A DNA stretch of 28,272 bases from Pelargonium cotyledonis (lineage: Eukaryota; Streptophyta; Magnoliopsida; Geraniales; Geraniaceae): positions 1-28,272 of the forward strand of contig JAYMTA010000467.1 of the NCBI GenBank assembly GCA_036897625.1, in the 5' to 3' direction. The notes beneath the pieces were generated by a model that saw only the letters and a list, made by a program, of their open reading frames with translations, searched no databases and was not told where the DNA came from. Below, piece after piece: positions 1 to 12,509 of the stretch. The stretch's first letter is position 1; each line of letters begins with the position of its first letter. The position numbers were made by a program, and so were the translations under genes.

Positions 1-389
1 AAATGCTTGAATTTGAAGTGAAATTTTCCGAGAATGACTCCAGAAGTTGAAAATGGAGGTTTTATGTTTCCTCCCTCTTTTCCCAGAAACCCAACAGGGT
101 TTAATTTTTGAAACCACAGCCTTTAATAGAAGCATTAATTTAATAGGTCTACAACATCAATTTTAGCACTAGACTGGTTAGTTTATTTAGATTTCACAAG
201 CTGAATATTGTATTGTTTGACATGTTTCACCTTTTGTCTTCTTTATTTCTTTATTGGATTTTGTTGCTTCCACTATGCATTGCTCTGATATGCTTACTTT
301 ATAAGCTTTAGGGTTTGGCTGTTTCAGTTTTTATATGATATGTTCATGTGCCTTGAGAACTAACATTACCGTTAAATTATGCACTGAAG
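1..389 (+). other. Upstream part of ERECTA intron 1 (probable)
   Basis: This stretch is AT/T-rich with no convincing coding exon. ERECTA genes have a short first exon coding for the signal peptide, joined in codon phase 1 to an exon that begins inside the Gly of [11 protein letters not shown]. The phase-1 acceptor here is the AG at 388-389. An ACTAAC sequence at 359-364 fits a plant branch point about 25 bases upstream. No ATG here leads to a signal peptide that ends in a phase-1 donor, so exon 1 is inferred to lie left of the window. Confidence 0.6.
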
Positions 390-3300
390 GAGCAACACTG
401 CTGGAGATAAAGAAATCTCTTAGGGATGTGGACAATGTTCTCTATGATTGGACCGACTCGCCGTCTTCAGATTACTGTGTTTGGAGGGGGATTGCTTGTG
501 ATAATGTCACCTTCAATGTCATTGCTCTGTGAGTTTCTTCTTGAGATTAGTCCCTGCTGCTGTTGTTGGCTTGGCTGATTTTGTACTTTTTGTTTCTTAA
601 TCATTATGATTGAGCTGATGCTTGAATTCAAAATTTGATTGTTTTCTATGTCTGGTTGCTCTCTACAATTGCAGTAATTTATCAGGTTTGAATCTTGAAG
701 GAGAAATTTCACCAGCAATAGGAAATCTTAAGGGTCTACTTACCATGTACTCTCCTACTCTTCACTTACATTTCTTTTGAAGTTTTTGCCAATGTATTGT
801 TTGTTTTCTGGGAAAGTAATTCCAGGAGTTTATTTCCTCAATGTAATATTTGAAGCTTTACAACAATTCATACAGTATGGATGTGGATGCTTGTGCATGG
901 ATTCTTACAGTAAAACCAAAAAAGAAATGTTAATTTTCTAGAAAAGCTTTTCTGCGAATCATTGGTCTTCTTCTTGGAAGAAATGGATCGTTAACTTATT
1001 GTTGTCATTAAATATGGAGCTCTGATGGGTTTGAGTTATAACTGAGTGATATGTATTCTTCTTTGGGCAGTGATCTAAGGGGTAATAGGCTTTCTGGGCA
1101 GATCCCAGATGAGATAGGTGACTGCTCTTCTCTAAGCAACCTGTAAGTGCTATATTGCGAAGCAGATTACTTCATGTTATGGTTCTGCTCTCTTAGTATA
1201 CATTCATCGATGCTCTATACAATGAGCCGACTTCTCAATTTGACTTATTAGTTATTACTGATTAGCCGACCTTTAATTGTAGGGACTTGTCATTTAACGA
1301 GATTTATGGGGACATACCATTTTCAATTTCAAAGTTGAAGCAGCTGGAATTCCTGTAAGTATCCGTTTAAACATGTACTACTTCATTATAGATTTGTTGC
1401 TATTACAAAGTTAATTAACGAGTGAGTGTTTTGTGTAGAATTTTAAAGAACAATCAGCTGATTGGACCCATTCCTTCAACATTGTCTCAGATTCCAAACT
1501 TGAAGATTTTGTAAGTTCTATTAGTATACATTCCCATTCCCATTCCCTTCCACTTTCTTGTCAGTGAAAGGATTGCAGTCAAAATCTTATGTACTGCGTT
1601 GTCTGTTCCAGAGACCTGGCACAGAATAAAATCAGTGGGGAAATACCAAGGCTAATATTCTGGAATGAAGTTCTTCAGTATCTGTAAGTGCACACAATAA
1701 ATGCTTGATTATGTTAGAGGAATGTCTTCATGATGTTTTGGGGCTATTTTCTGAGTTTGTTTCTCTCATGTTTTTCAGGGGTTTGCGAGGAAACAATTTG
1801 GTGGGTTCACTCTCCCCTGATATGTGCCAGCTCACTGGCTTATGGTACTTGTAAGTTATCCCGACAACTGTCCTCTATCTCCACCAACCCTAGGATCCTC
1901 TTGTGTAATTCTTGTTATGTAAGGCACTGTATCAATCTTTTTGTCCCCCATCTATTGGCAGCGATGTTAGGAACAACAGTTTGACTGGTACCATTCCTGA
2001 GAATGTGGGCAATTGCACTGCCTTCCAGGTCTTGTATGTACTCCAACTCAGTGTGGCCTACTTAATGAAAAGCTTAACCCGAATGATTAATTAAAAATAT
2101 ATTTCTTTTAATTGGAAGGGACTTGTCCTACAATCAGTTAACAGGAGAGATTCCATTCAACATTGGGTTCCTGCAAGTAGCCACATTGTAAGTTTCATGT
2201 TTGATGTTTTGATCAATAATAAATTTTGATGGGTGGGGTGTATTTTCTTAACTTGAAGAATTGCTTTTGTATTGAATTGGTCTTGATAGATCTCTGCAAG
2301 GTAATCACCTGTCAGGGAAGATTCCTTCTGTGATTGGGCTGATGCAAGCACTAGCTGTTTTGTAAGTGCTTCTTAATTATTGCTTTTATACAATTTTATA
2401 ATTCTCTAAGTTCTTCATTTTTCTTTTAAGGTTTAGCTCATCTAAAGGTATTTTATATAGAAATATAATGGGATCTGATATTATTGTCATTCTACCTTTT
2501 AACCAATCCAGGGATTTAAGCTGCAACAATTTAAGTGGACCCATTCCACCAATTTTGGGAAACTTGACCTACACAGAGAAACTGTAAGGATTTTTTGCTA
2601 TACAAGCGGTTTCCATTATATTATACCAGGCCGAACATAAAAAATAATGTTAAAAGAATTCTATTTTGTTACATACCACTATGAATTTGGCATCAAAAAT
2701 TTCCATTACATCATAATACAGAAAATCTGTTGAAAATTTTCTCATGGTCTGCATTCTATTGCCAGCTTAATGTACTGGCAAGCTGAGTTTATTTGATTTA
2801 CTTGTCACAGCTGGTATGTATTTCTAATATGTTGCCTGGGAAATGATGATTGCTGTAGGTATCTGCACAGCAACAAGCTGACAGGATCCATTCCTCCGGA
2901 GCTTGGAAATATGACTAAACTTCATTATTTGTACGAATACTTTCTTCAGGCTCCTTTTACATTTCACTACTCAGTTAATATTTCTTGATAAGTGATAACT
3001 GATGACCATGTGAACTAAGTATCCTTTAGGCTGAGGCATCTGTTGGATATCTAAGTTCATTTTTGAGTGGGGTTTAATCTTAAATATTTTTCATGTAGTC
3101 TTTCTATTGGCAGAGGGACAAAAGATCTCATTAGTAAAAGTTGTGAAATAGTTTCAATCTCTCCCTTTATGTCAAAGTTGGATTGGGCTCAAAATATCAG
3201 CTGTGCTGTGTTTGTAGATGCTGCTTCCTAATCACTAATATAACATAGTAGTTTCTCTAACTTATATGCTGCATTGGCAGGGAATTGAATGATAACCACC

Positions 3301-6300
3301 TGACTGGCCATATTCCACCAGAGCTTGGGAAACTCACTGACTTATTTGATCTGTAAGTTATGCTATACTGGAATAGTTTGATGTAAACAGTTTCTATGTT
3401 TCATATTTTATGGTTGCTAATGCCACATTCTTGCAGGAATGTTGCCAACAACAATCTTGAAGGTCCTATTCCTGATAATCTTAGCTCATGTACAAATCTC
3501 AACAGTCTGTAAGAACTTGACTTTCATCTTTTTATTTCGTTCTGTGAGATGTTGGTTTATGTCAAGGTGGTAACTGATCATTTGGTTTTATTGCAGCAAC
3601 GTGCATGGAAATAAGTTGAATGGAACTATTCCTCTTGGCTTTCAGAGGCTGGAGAGTATGACTTACTTGTAAGTCTCATCACTGATTTACTGATATCTTG
3701 CTCGAGTCATTAGGATCATGTGTGTTCTCCATGTGATCATACTATGTTGAGAGTTTGAGATCTATTGTTCCCTAAAAATCAAGTCTTTATCATTCACATT
3801 CACATTCTCCGTTGAGGATTTATTGCCTCATAGTTCAAAACAAAGAGTATGCCATAGAACACGTTTGGACTCAAAAGCATCCAGTCATACCTTTAGTTCT
3901 TAATTATATAAAAGTTCTGTAATGCTTCTAGCTTTGACTATATATATTCATGGCCACCTCAGGAATATCTCCTCCAACAATCTTAAGGGTCCCATTCCAA
4001 TTGAGCTCTCACGGATTGGTAACTTGGATACTTTGTAAGTATCATTGAATAAATTTTCCTCCCCATATTTTCTTGCTTCTGTTATTTATATCAATTTTCT
4101 GCTCAGGGACATTTCAAACAACAGAATTAGTGGCTCCATTCCATCTCCCCTCGGTGATTTGGAACATCTCCTTAAACTGTGAGTTGTACTGTTTGAAAAT
4201 TCCTCTATCAGTGAGTTTATTCTTTCTGCTGACCATGATGTTATGTATGGTAGGAACCTGAGCAGAAACATCTTAACAGGACTTATCCCTGCAGAGTTTG
4301 GGAATCTAAGAAGTGTTATGGAGATGTAAGAAATCTAACAAATGCAAGTTATAGATTTTATTATGTTTTCTTTGGTCCTTTATAACAGTCTTTTGTGTTT
4401 ATGGACTGTAGAGATCTCTCAAATAATCACCTATCAGGCTCGATTCCTCAAGAACTAAGTCAGCTTCAGAACATGTTCTCACTGTAAGTTATCTGATGTT
4501 ATCTTCATTAGTTGGTCATTACCTTTAGATGTAGCTTTCTGCAGATGCAACTCACGAACATTTGCTTATTGATTTATCCATTAGTTATGCTATTCCAATA
4601 GTATGTTACCCCTTAGGAGTATTCGTTCAGGGAACATCATGTGTAGTTCAACTAAAATTTTGAGATATTGACTCTTTTTCTGTTTTTATTATTTTATTTG
4701 CTTGAAATTATGATTCTGTCATGATCAAATTGGCCATGAGACTTACAGTTTGGTGCTTACATGTGATAGCATCTTGACATCTACAAGATTTATGTGCCCT
4801 TACTACATAAAAAATATATGTAAATAATAGATAAATTCTGTGTATCCTTAATGATTAATAATTTTAGTTGTTTTATGGTTCTCATCTTGTGGTCACACCT
4901 CTATGATGTCTATTTCCATAACACGATGTAAACAAATATGCAGGAGGCTAGAAAACAACAATTTATCTGGAGATGTGACATCACTGATCAGCTGTCTTAG
5001 CCTCACTGTCCTGTAAGTTTACAACCCACCAGTAAGCAGTAGTTATATTTACTTAAAATGTTGTTTTTCAAGATTAACATAAGTGAATCTATGCAGGAAT
5101 GTGTCTTACAACAACCTTGTTGGTAACATTCCCACGAGCAACAACTTCTCAAGATTTACACCTGAAAGGTTAGAAGATATTATCTCTCTTTATTTTTAGG
5201 TAGAGCATAAACCTTGGTGTTAGTAGTGTCCAACTAAAACTTATACTCATCACAATAACCCTTTGTGTGCAGTTTCATTGGTAATCCTGGGCTTTGTGGC
5301 TATTGGCTCAGTTCTCCATGTCACGATTCTCGTCCAACAGAAAGAGGTAAGCATGTCCTTACAAGTATAACAGTTTCTTAAAGTTGGGGTGCAGACATGA
5401 TTCGCTGGAAAATCATGCCTTGGTGTCTGGTTTTGGTTAGAATGACTACATCAGCTGTTCTGTTTATGTGTCTGCTTAAGATGGGTTCCTAATCTCTTCA
5501 GGAAAGTGTTGATGTCAAGATGGGGAGCCCATCTGTCATAACTTTTTGTATAAAGTTTCATATATAGCATGAACAGGCTGAGTGAAACAAACATTTTAAG
5601 AAAAGCGGAAATGTCTAATATTTTAGGTAGGTTCGATGCATAATATCTGAAAATTGTAAATGCTAAAGTTTCTTTTGATTTCTAGTCTTCTTTCTTTCTC
5701 CCTTTTTTGACAAGGGAAAAACCAGAGGCGTTTACCAACTGAGTAATTTTGTGAATTGCACAATATAAGCTTTAGTTTATGTAATCCAACTAATCAATTC
5801 AAAGAGAAGGATGTGATTCATTTTTTGCATCTTCCCATGTTATTTGTGCAGTCACAATTTCTAAAGCAGCTATCTTGGGGATTGCTCTTGGTGCCCTTGT
5901 GATTCTTCTCATGATCTTAGTGGCAGCATGCCGGCCACATCATCAAATGCCTTTTCCAGATGGATCACTTGACAAACCAGGTACCTTGTCTTTTTCGATA
6001 TATGTGGATCCTGTTTTAAATGGTCTGCCAGAATGTATTGGCAACACCTAAGGTTCTCTTTGGAAGACTCAGTTTTGGGTCTTCCTACTTGTTTGGTGGT
6101 CAGCAAGAAGTTACAGTATAAAAAATATGTTGGATTTGTATTAAAATAATGAAAAGGAAACTAGACATGTAAGCAAAAGGATCTTGTATATTTCTGCTGG
6201 ATGTAGGAGTATGAAAAAGTTTTGCTCCTCTCTAATGAATGTTCCTGCTAGCTACTGAACAGCATTCTTATGACTTAACAGTTAATTACTCAACACCAAA

Positions 6301-7907
6301 GCTGGTAATCCTTCACATGAATTTGGCACTTCATGTGTACGAGGACATCATGAGGATGACTGAAAACTTGAGTGAGAAGTATATAATTGGGTATGGTGCA
6401 TCAAGCACAGTGTACAAATGTGTTCTTAAGAGTTGTAGGCCAGTGGCTATTAAGAGACTCTATTCTCACTATCCACAGTGCTTAAAGGAGTTCGAGACAG
6501 AGATTGAGATAGTTGGGAGCATTAAGCACAGGAATCTGGTTTGCCTCCAAGGATATTCCCTGTCTTCATCAGGAAACCTTCTCTTCTATGACTACATGGA
6601 AAATGGTAGTCTCTGGGATCATCTTCATGGTAAGTCTACAGTATCCCTAGAATGACTTTCATTGTAGTCTCAATGTGATAAGATGACTAGAGTACTGATA
6701 AAATTCTGGTATTGTATGGTATGAGCTATTGTCGTGAAAATTGAACCCAATTTAAAATCACACGAACTACGAGAATGGTGTTCATTGTTCATGCATGTTT
6801 CTATCATTAGCATATGGCTGTTTATTTGAGTCTTAATGTTAGATCAGATGGCCACAGTACTGGCAAACTTTGGTTGTCCAGTGTATCGAACGTAAGTTAA
6901 ATACATATTTTGATGGAACTGAAGTACCCATCTTACAAACATAATCCTCTCAAAGTGGCAAGGTCTTCATCCTTTGGTTTTGCTGTTTGATTTGCAGAAT
7001 GCTATTACATGTGTTGCATGTGTTCTTCCGTATTACATTTTCTTATATTCTTTGTTTGTTAGGTCCGATGAAGAAAAAAAAATTGGACTGGGATATTCGC
7101 CTTCAAATAGCACTAGGGGCAGCTCAAGGACTTGCATATCTACACCATGATTGTAGTCCTCGTATCATCCATAGGGATGTCAAATCATCGAATATCCTAT
7201 TGGACAAGGATTTTGAGGCCCATCTTACTGATTTTGGTATTGCCAAGGTCCTATGCGTGACAAAGACTCATACTTCTACTTACGTGATGGGCACCATCGG
7301 TTATATAGACCCTGAGTATGCTCGGACTTCCCGACTCACCGAGAAGACTGATGTATACAGCTTTGGAATTGTTCTACTTGAGTTGCTGACGGGAAGAAAA
7401 GCAGTAGACAATGAATGTAATCTCCATCATCTGGTCAGTTCTCCACAACTAACTTGCAGTTCAGACAACAGTTCATATTGTTTTTGAGATGTTAAAATTC
7501 TCTAGAACTTTATCAAACATTACACTTCATATTTGTTGCAGATATTGTCAAAGACGGTCAACAATCAAGTCATGGAAACTGTCGATCCTGAGATCACGGC
7601 CACGTGCAAGGATCTGGGAGCAGTGAAGAAGGTTTTTCAGCTTGCACTTTTGTGCAGTAAAAGGCAGCCATCGGACCGGCCAACCATGCACGAAGTAACG
7701 CGGGTCCTGGGGAGCCTGATACCATCCCCGACGCCACCAAAACAGCTAACCCCGACCCTTCCATCAACCACTAAAATGCCTTGCTATATGGATGAGTATG
7801 CTAATCTGAAGACTCCTCACTTGGTGAACTGCCCAAGCATGAGCACATCGGATGCCCAATTGTTTCTCAAGTTTGGGGAGGTAATATCTCGGGATAGTGG
7901 CCAGTGA
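390..7907 (+). CDS. ER: ERECTA LRR receptor-like serine/threonine kinase, exons 2-27 (5' partial)
   Basis: Plasma-membrane receptor kinase. In the known family it senses EPF/EPFL peptides with TMM and SERK partners, signals to a MAPK cascade, and controls organ shape and stomatal spacing. Exons: 390-528, 675-746, 1071-1142, 1283-1354, 1439-1510, 1612-1683, 1779-1850, 1962-2033, 2119-2187, 2290-2361, 2512-2583, 2859-2930, 3281-3352, 3437-3508, 3597-3668, 3963-4034, 4107-4178, 4254-4325, 4412-4483, 4944-5012, 5097-5168, 5273-5346, 5852-5980, 6282-6629, 7063-7433, 7542-7907. They join in frame to about 953 residues; with exon 1 this matches the usual ~980. Visible in order: [11 protein letters not shown], the CVWRGIAC cysteine cap, about 20 LRRs, NPGLCG cap, membrane segment [20 protein letters not shown] (exon at 5852), kinase glycine loop [13 protein letters not shown] lysine (6452), HRD (7173 region), DFG (7230). 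The tail [18 protein letters not shown] fits ERECTA rather than ERL1/ERL2. No break seen. Confidence 0.95.
675..5168 (+). repeat. ER: Array of single-repeat LRR exons (20 of 72 or 69 bases) in ERECTA
   Basis: The exons from 675-746 to 5097-5168 each code for about one leucine-rich repeat. All are 72 bases except those at 2119-2187 and 4944-5012, which are 69 bases and code for a one-residue-shorter repeat. Every junction falls after the second base of the codon, inside the LxxLxL beta-strand, so any exon could be skipped or doubled without changing frame. This exon pattern is known for ERECTA-family and related LRR kinases. Confidence 0.9.
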
Positions 7908-8389
7908 GAGTAATAGAAAGCATGAAATGGAAGGATCAAATTAGCAGAAAATGTTTAAATTATTGCATGCTCATAAATTTAGATTTAGATTTAGGTGTGA
8001 TACTTGAAATTCATCTATGTATTTGTTACGTATGAAAATTTATGGTAGTAGTTTTTGGCATGACTTAAGTGGGGACCCTCTGGGACAAAAGTAAAGAGTC
8101 TTGCTGTTGCATTGCATGTTCAAGTGCAGAGCTGGGAGCTGAGAGCAGGGTTGGGTGGTGGAGCTGAGCTGTGCATTGTGTCTGTGACATTCAATAATGC
8201 ACTCTCTGGAGTTTTTGCTGGGCTGTACTGCCTTGTACCTGCTTCTACTTAGGATGTTGATAATGTCTCTTGTCTTGATCCCTAGCAATCTAGGTTTAAA
8301 GTCATACCCCAAGCTATGCTATGAAGTGGAAACTGGATTACCCAATGTTGCATTTTAGCCCTAACTTACAAATACAAAGGCAATAACTA
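7908..8389 (+). other. ERECTA 3' untranslated and downstream region
   Basis: This follows the TGA at 7905-7907. It has no supported coding sequence. The first few hundred bases are likely the 3' untranslated region, but no canonical AATAAA signal was clear enough to fix the end. Confidence 0.5.
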
Positions 8390-10390
8390 TTAGGCCGTCT
8401 TTGATAACACTTGAGGCATGCAACAGCTCGTCACACCCATCAAATTGTGTAACTTGGTAAAAATGTCAATCTTAATAGCAAAAGATTCCGCGACCATGGT
8501 GATTGAACAATGGCCTCAAAGCACGCCACAAAATCCGCTTGCATGGTAGAACTAGCAATAACAAATTGCTTTCACTTATCCATGAAATTGGTCATCTGGC
8601 TATCAGAAATGTATAACTATAACGTAGATTTTCTCCGCGTCCTATCTAATTTGAATCTATATAGCCTACCAACTCCAGATTATATGATCTTTTGTATGTG
8701 AGCATATATTCTTTGTTGTCTTGCGGGTACTTGAGAATTTTCTTTACAGCTTTTCAATGACTCATGCCAAGATTACTATGATAATAACATAATATTCGAA
8801 CAACAAAACCGATGTATGGCCGAGTGCAAGTTTAAACATACACCAGACTCCTAACAACTTATGCATAACCAATATTTTTCATTACTTTTCATTTAAAATC
8901 ATTTTGGGTCGTTGTTTCTCACTGAATTTCATTTTTTTTCAAAACTGGAAATATTCCAACAATACTATTACTTATCCTAAATCAATCACATACTTTATTG
9001 ATATTGTGGCCTTTTTGAGACCATTCCTGTGATCTATCACAAAATATTTATATTCCAATCACATAGTATGCAACATCTATATCTTTTATTTCAAATTTCT
9101 CTAAGAGAAATGTTTTAACATCATGGAGTATATTGTTAGCATTTCGAATTATTATTATAAATTTTCTCCCATTGACCTTCATATAGATACACCGATATAC
9201 AGTGTTATCTATAAAACCATATGACATATCGGTACTATTCAACTTAATGTACAATTGTCTAAAATCTTGTTTTAGTCCATACATTGACTTCTTTACCTAA
9301 AGTTTTGAAACCCTCAACTCGATCCATATAAATTTATTTCTCTAAATCATCATTGAGGAAAACGGTTTTGGATTATATCGAGCACTAATTAAAACCAATA
9401 CAATTCTTAAGGAACTTTTCTTTGAAACTGGAGAGAATGCTAATTAGTAATTATAGTCAATGTCATCTTTTTCAGTGTAATCTTTTGCAATGAGTATGAA
9501 CTTATATTGTTTTGATATTTCCATGTGCGTCTTGTTTTATTTTAAAAGCTCATTTACAACTCACTTCCTTTGCATTTTCATACAACTCTACAAATTGTCA
9601 AGTGAACTTTGTTGTCGTCCATTGGTTTCAACTATTTTTTCATAACTTTAAACTATTTTTTGGAATTGTCACATCTCATATCATGTTTGAATGAGACTGA
9701 ATTTTCATTAATACTTAAGTCTCATTCACGTTCAAGTAAGCATGTCAAGTAATCATTTGAATTAGTTGACTCGTCAAATATCCTTAAGGAATCTTTCTTT
9801 GAATGAGACTGAATATCCATTAATACTCAAGTTTTATTTACATATAAATCATAAGGAGTCTTAGGAACTACTTTACTAGGAATCATGTTCAACAAATATG
9901 TTGTTATTCTTGAGGCATGTATCCACATGAAGATAAAAAAGGGGTACAAAAGTATGACTCATCATACTCCGAACCATATCTATTATAGTATGACTTCGTC
10001 TTCCGGTAACACCATTTTATTGTGGTGTTTTAGGCATTATGTATTGTGCACATATGACCTGGCTCTCTACAAACTTAGCCAACTGACCCATATATTGCCC
10101 ATTTTAATCATATTTTCATAAATTTCACAATGATCTCATCATTTTATCTAGTCTATCTCTAGATCTTTCTATCTCATTTACAAACACTTTTAGAATGTCT
10201 GTTTATTAAGATTTTTCACGCAGTATTTATAGATAACAATATCTTGAGCAATCAAAAATAAAAGTGGTGAAATATTTTTCACTGTTTTAACTCGGTACAT
10301 CAAATAGACCGGATATATCAATGTAAGAAAAATCTGCAGAACGTTTGTAGGCATTGAAACATATTTGTCAAACAAACTCTTAAGGCTTGC
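8390..10390 (-). mobile_element. Decayed Ty1/copia pol fossil (integrase, reverse transcriptase, RNase H)
   Basis: Minus-strand translation shows a degraded copia-type polyprotein in the family's usual order. Integrase core and C-terminal similarity runs from about 10380 to 9760, with a recognisable VPKTPYDLY segment near 9850-9890. The integrase/RT linker with a MDDNKV-like motif lies near 9620. Reverse transcriptase lies about 9380-9000, including the YGLKQ segment at 9270-9284. RNase H similarity lies about 8900-8420, including SSTMQADFVACFEA near 8510-8560. It is broken in many places, well over ten, and cannot be active. No LTRs, primer site or gag were recognised. The extent of decay suggests an old insertion. 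Boundaries are approximate. Confidence 0.8.
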
Positions 10391-11317
10391 TTGTTAACTT
10401 CACAAGGAAAGAACATTTTGGTAAAATGAGACAAAAGGATGAAAGAGAAATGGGAGAAATCCTATAGAAAAATTAGGTTAAAGAAGATTGTTAAATGTAT
10501 TCAGTAATTATAAATTGATTGAGACTCTCAACCAAATAGAGAAACGAAATGGATTCGGGTGGAGAGTTCCGCATCCACAAATTCATTGGAGTAGGTTTGA
10601 GTGTTAATTGATTATGTGACATCACCTCATTGACCATGCTGAAATTCTTTTTTCTCATATATATATTTCAGTTAAAGTTATAATTGATTTCTCTAATGTA
10701 CATGTGCATCATAGTTGACCACATACTAATTTTTCAATTACCAACAATACCTCAACTATCTAATCCCACCCGTCACCACCAATGCCTAAAAACTCATTTT
10801 TCATCGATTTAATGAGAATTTCGTTAGTCTCTATTAGTTGACGGCGATAGTAATGAAAATGAGACAACCCGATCAAGGCTTGTGACAGAGAGGGCGACAA
10901 TAAAAAGAATGAGGCATTAGGGTTGGAAGTTTGTTAAGAGGTTATATATATGTGTACGTGTAATTAGAGTTGAAAGTTTGATGTGGGTCCCAGTGACACA
11001 TGTCACACAATTAATAATTGATCGACTCGCTAATTTTACTATTCAACTCACTGATTATAATATTTTTTTTATTGGTTGAGGTACACAACGGGAGTAGCTC
11101 TCCCTTTTAAACCCAAAATCTCCATCCTATACCGCTGACAATGAAGCTCAAACTCGATACCTCAAAGGAAATCTAAAGTGTTCAACCCACTTGGACCAAC
11201 ATGCATTGGTATAATGGTAATTATTAATCACATTTAATTTAACAATACTTTTTATTTAACAATGTATATGACTTTTTAGGTTCTATGTAATTTTCTCATT
11301 AATAATATTAATTATTA
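10391..11317. other. AT-rich spacer with no recognised gene
   Basis: About 0.9 kb between the copia fossil and the long-TIR element. It is AT-rich with short open frames only. I recognise no exon, RNA gene or element end here. It could hold further decayed flanks of the copia element. Confidence 0.5.
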
Positions 11318-11590
11318 GGATTAAATATTTTTAAACCCCATGAACTTGTTTCCATTTTTAGTATTAACAATATTTAAGGTTTTCACTTGTTTTCTTCCCT
11401 GAATTTTTAATTTTTTTACAGTTGAACCAAACTGACCTGCAATTACAAGTTGCTACCGAACACGTCATGGCACACTGACACCTTACCATCCCACGTCATA
11501 TATGTTTGCCACTCAGCCATTTACCCAACCCTTCTCAAAACAATGTGATTTGGAAAAATTGGTCCTATGCACGTCTTCTTCTTCTTCCAC
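11318..11590 (+). repeat. Left terminal inverted repeat of the Pack-MULE-like element
   Basis: Pairs with the reverse complement of 12228-12509. The inner end is a CTTCTTCTTC tract that matches the GAAGAAGAAG tract of the right repeat. Small indels shift the register but similarity continues through the whole segment. Confidence 0.8.
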
Positions 11591-11821
11591 ACTTGATGAT
11601 AACTCAGAAGCCACACCTCATATGAGAGGTTTACATGATTTCGGGCTAAGGATTGTTCCTTTAAAGAGAAAACTTGTATCTTATGTCACTCTAAATTGTT
11701 AGGAGAGACGTCCAATTGACAACACTTCTCAAGTTCTCTCTGCTCATGGTCTTACCATGAAAACAGTAAAAATTCATTACACGAAAGGAATTTTTTTATT
11801 GTTCAAAATGCGTCGTTTCGA

Positions 11822-12045
11822 GAAGAGGTAAAAGGTTATGAGCGACACCTTATACCAGTAGGCGGCGAGGAAGCTGACGAGGGACACCACGCGAGGACTT
11901 CGAGGACGACGACTGGCCACCGGAAGAGGCAGATGCACTCGTTGTTGGGTTTGGAGGCCTGCAAGATGTCGACGCCGATGATGGGGATAGAGCAAAACAT
12001 GATCCCGAAGTTGAGGATTGACGTGATGTTGTTACTTAGTCCCAC
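11822..12045 (-). pseudogene. Captured tetraspanin N-terminal fragment
   Basis: On the minus strand the sequence reads SNNITSILNFGIMFCSIPI, then ASKPNNEC and LFRWPVVVL, and after a frame change VVSLVSFLAAYWYK and TFYLF. This is the start of a plant tetraspanin: N-terminal membrane segment, small loop with the ASKPxNEC motif, second membrane segment. It is closest from memory to the Arabidopsis TET2-type N terminus. Plant tetraspanins are four-pass membrane scaffold proteins of the plasma membrane and vesicles. The expected ATG is GTG here (12043-12045), at least one frameshift lies within about 11860-11900, and the large loop and last two membrane segments are absent. The fragment sits inside the long-TIR element and is best explained as transposon capture of a host 5' exon, perhaps with leader sequence up to about 12220. 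It cannot make a tetraspanin. Confidence 0.75.
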
Positions 12046-12227
12046 TACCTACAATTTGGAACCCAAAACGCTGACAAGAGTGAGTTGGTGCTCCGATTTT
12101 GGTAGACTTTGTGCCGAGAAATTGGGCTATTTGTGTATTAGTGAGGGTAAAGTATCAAGTTTTGTGAACCGCGTTATTTTGTTGTGTCTATGATGAATCA
12201 GAGAGCATGTGAATGAACAATAATGTG

Positions 12228-12509
12228 GAGGAAGAGGAGGAGGAAGAAGAAGAAGTGCAAATGACCATTTTTTTCCAAAACACATCGTTTTGAGAACTGT
12301 TGGGTAAGTGGTTGACTTGGCAAACATATATGATGTAAGAATGTTAGGTGTCAATGCGTGATGACTTGCCTAGTAACAACATGTGATTGTAGATCAATTG
12401 GACTGAGTTGTAAAAATTTGAAAATCCATGAAAAAGAACAAGTAAAATCCCTAAATATGGTCGAACTCTAAAATGAAAATAAGTTCAATAGTCTAAAAAC
12501 ATTTTACCC
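12228..12509 (-). repeat. Right terminal inverted repeat of the Pack-MULE-like element
   Basis: Reverse complement of this segment matches 11318-11590. It begins inside a GGAGGAAGAGGAGG purine tract and ends at the ACCC before TTATTATCA. The purine tract has grown relative to the left copy, as simple repeats often do. Confidence 0.8.

Larger units (their letters stand above)
11318..12509. mobile_element. Long-TIR DNA transposon carrying a host gene fragment (Pack-MULE-like)
   Basis: The first about 270 bases (from GGATTAAAT) and the reverse complement of the last about 280 bases (from GGGTAAAAT) align along most of their length. Shared blocks include CATATATGTTTGCCA, TTCTCAAAAC and GCAC-TTCTTCTTCTTC. 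By eye identity is about 70-75%, so the element is old. The flanks read TAATTATTA (11309-11317) and TTATTATCA (12510-12518), a 7/9 match fitting a decayed 9-bp target duplication typical of Mutator-like elements. A perfect 3-bp TTA flank is also present and would suit PIF/Harbinger, but 270-bp TIRs favour a MULE. No transposase is seen. The interior of about 640 bp contains a tetraspanin fragment, so it is a non-autonomous gene-capturing element. Confidence 0.75.

Noticed and set aside
222-311. Short hydrophobic open frame from the ATG at 222 as the ERECTA signal-peptide exon
   Set aside because: It is made of a T-rich intron-like tract, has no suitable phase-1 donor, and stops at 309-311 before reaching the next exon.
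335-389. N-terminal extension from the ATG at 335 as true coding sequence
   Set aside because: It does not resemble a signal peptide or any family N-terminus I recall, and the acceptor at 388-389 explains the exon start better.
11060-11170. Another possible box B-like segment (CTCAAACTCGATACCTC)
   Set aside because: Only one short motif matches; no folded tRNA or SINE structure could be built around it.
12127-12354. Minus-strand 75-codon open frame
   Set aside because: It lies mostly in the right terminal inverted repeat and its codons come from the purine-rich tract; no domain is seen.
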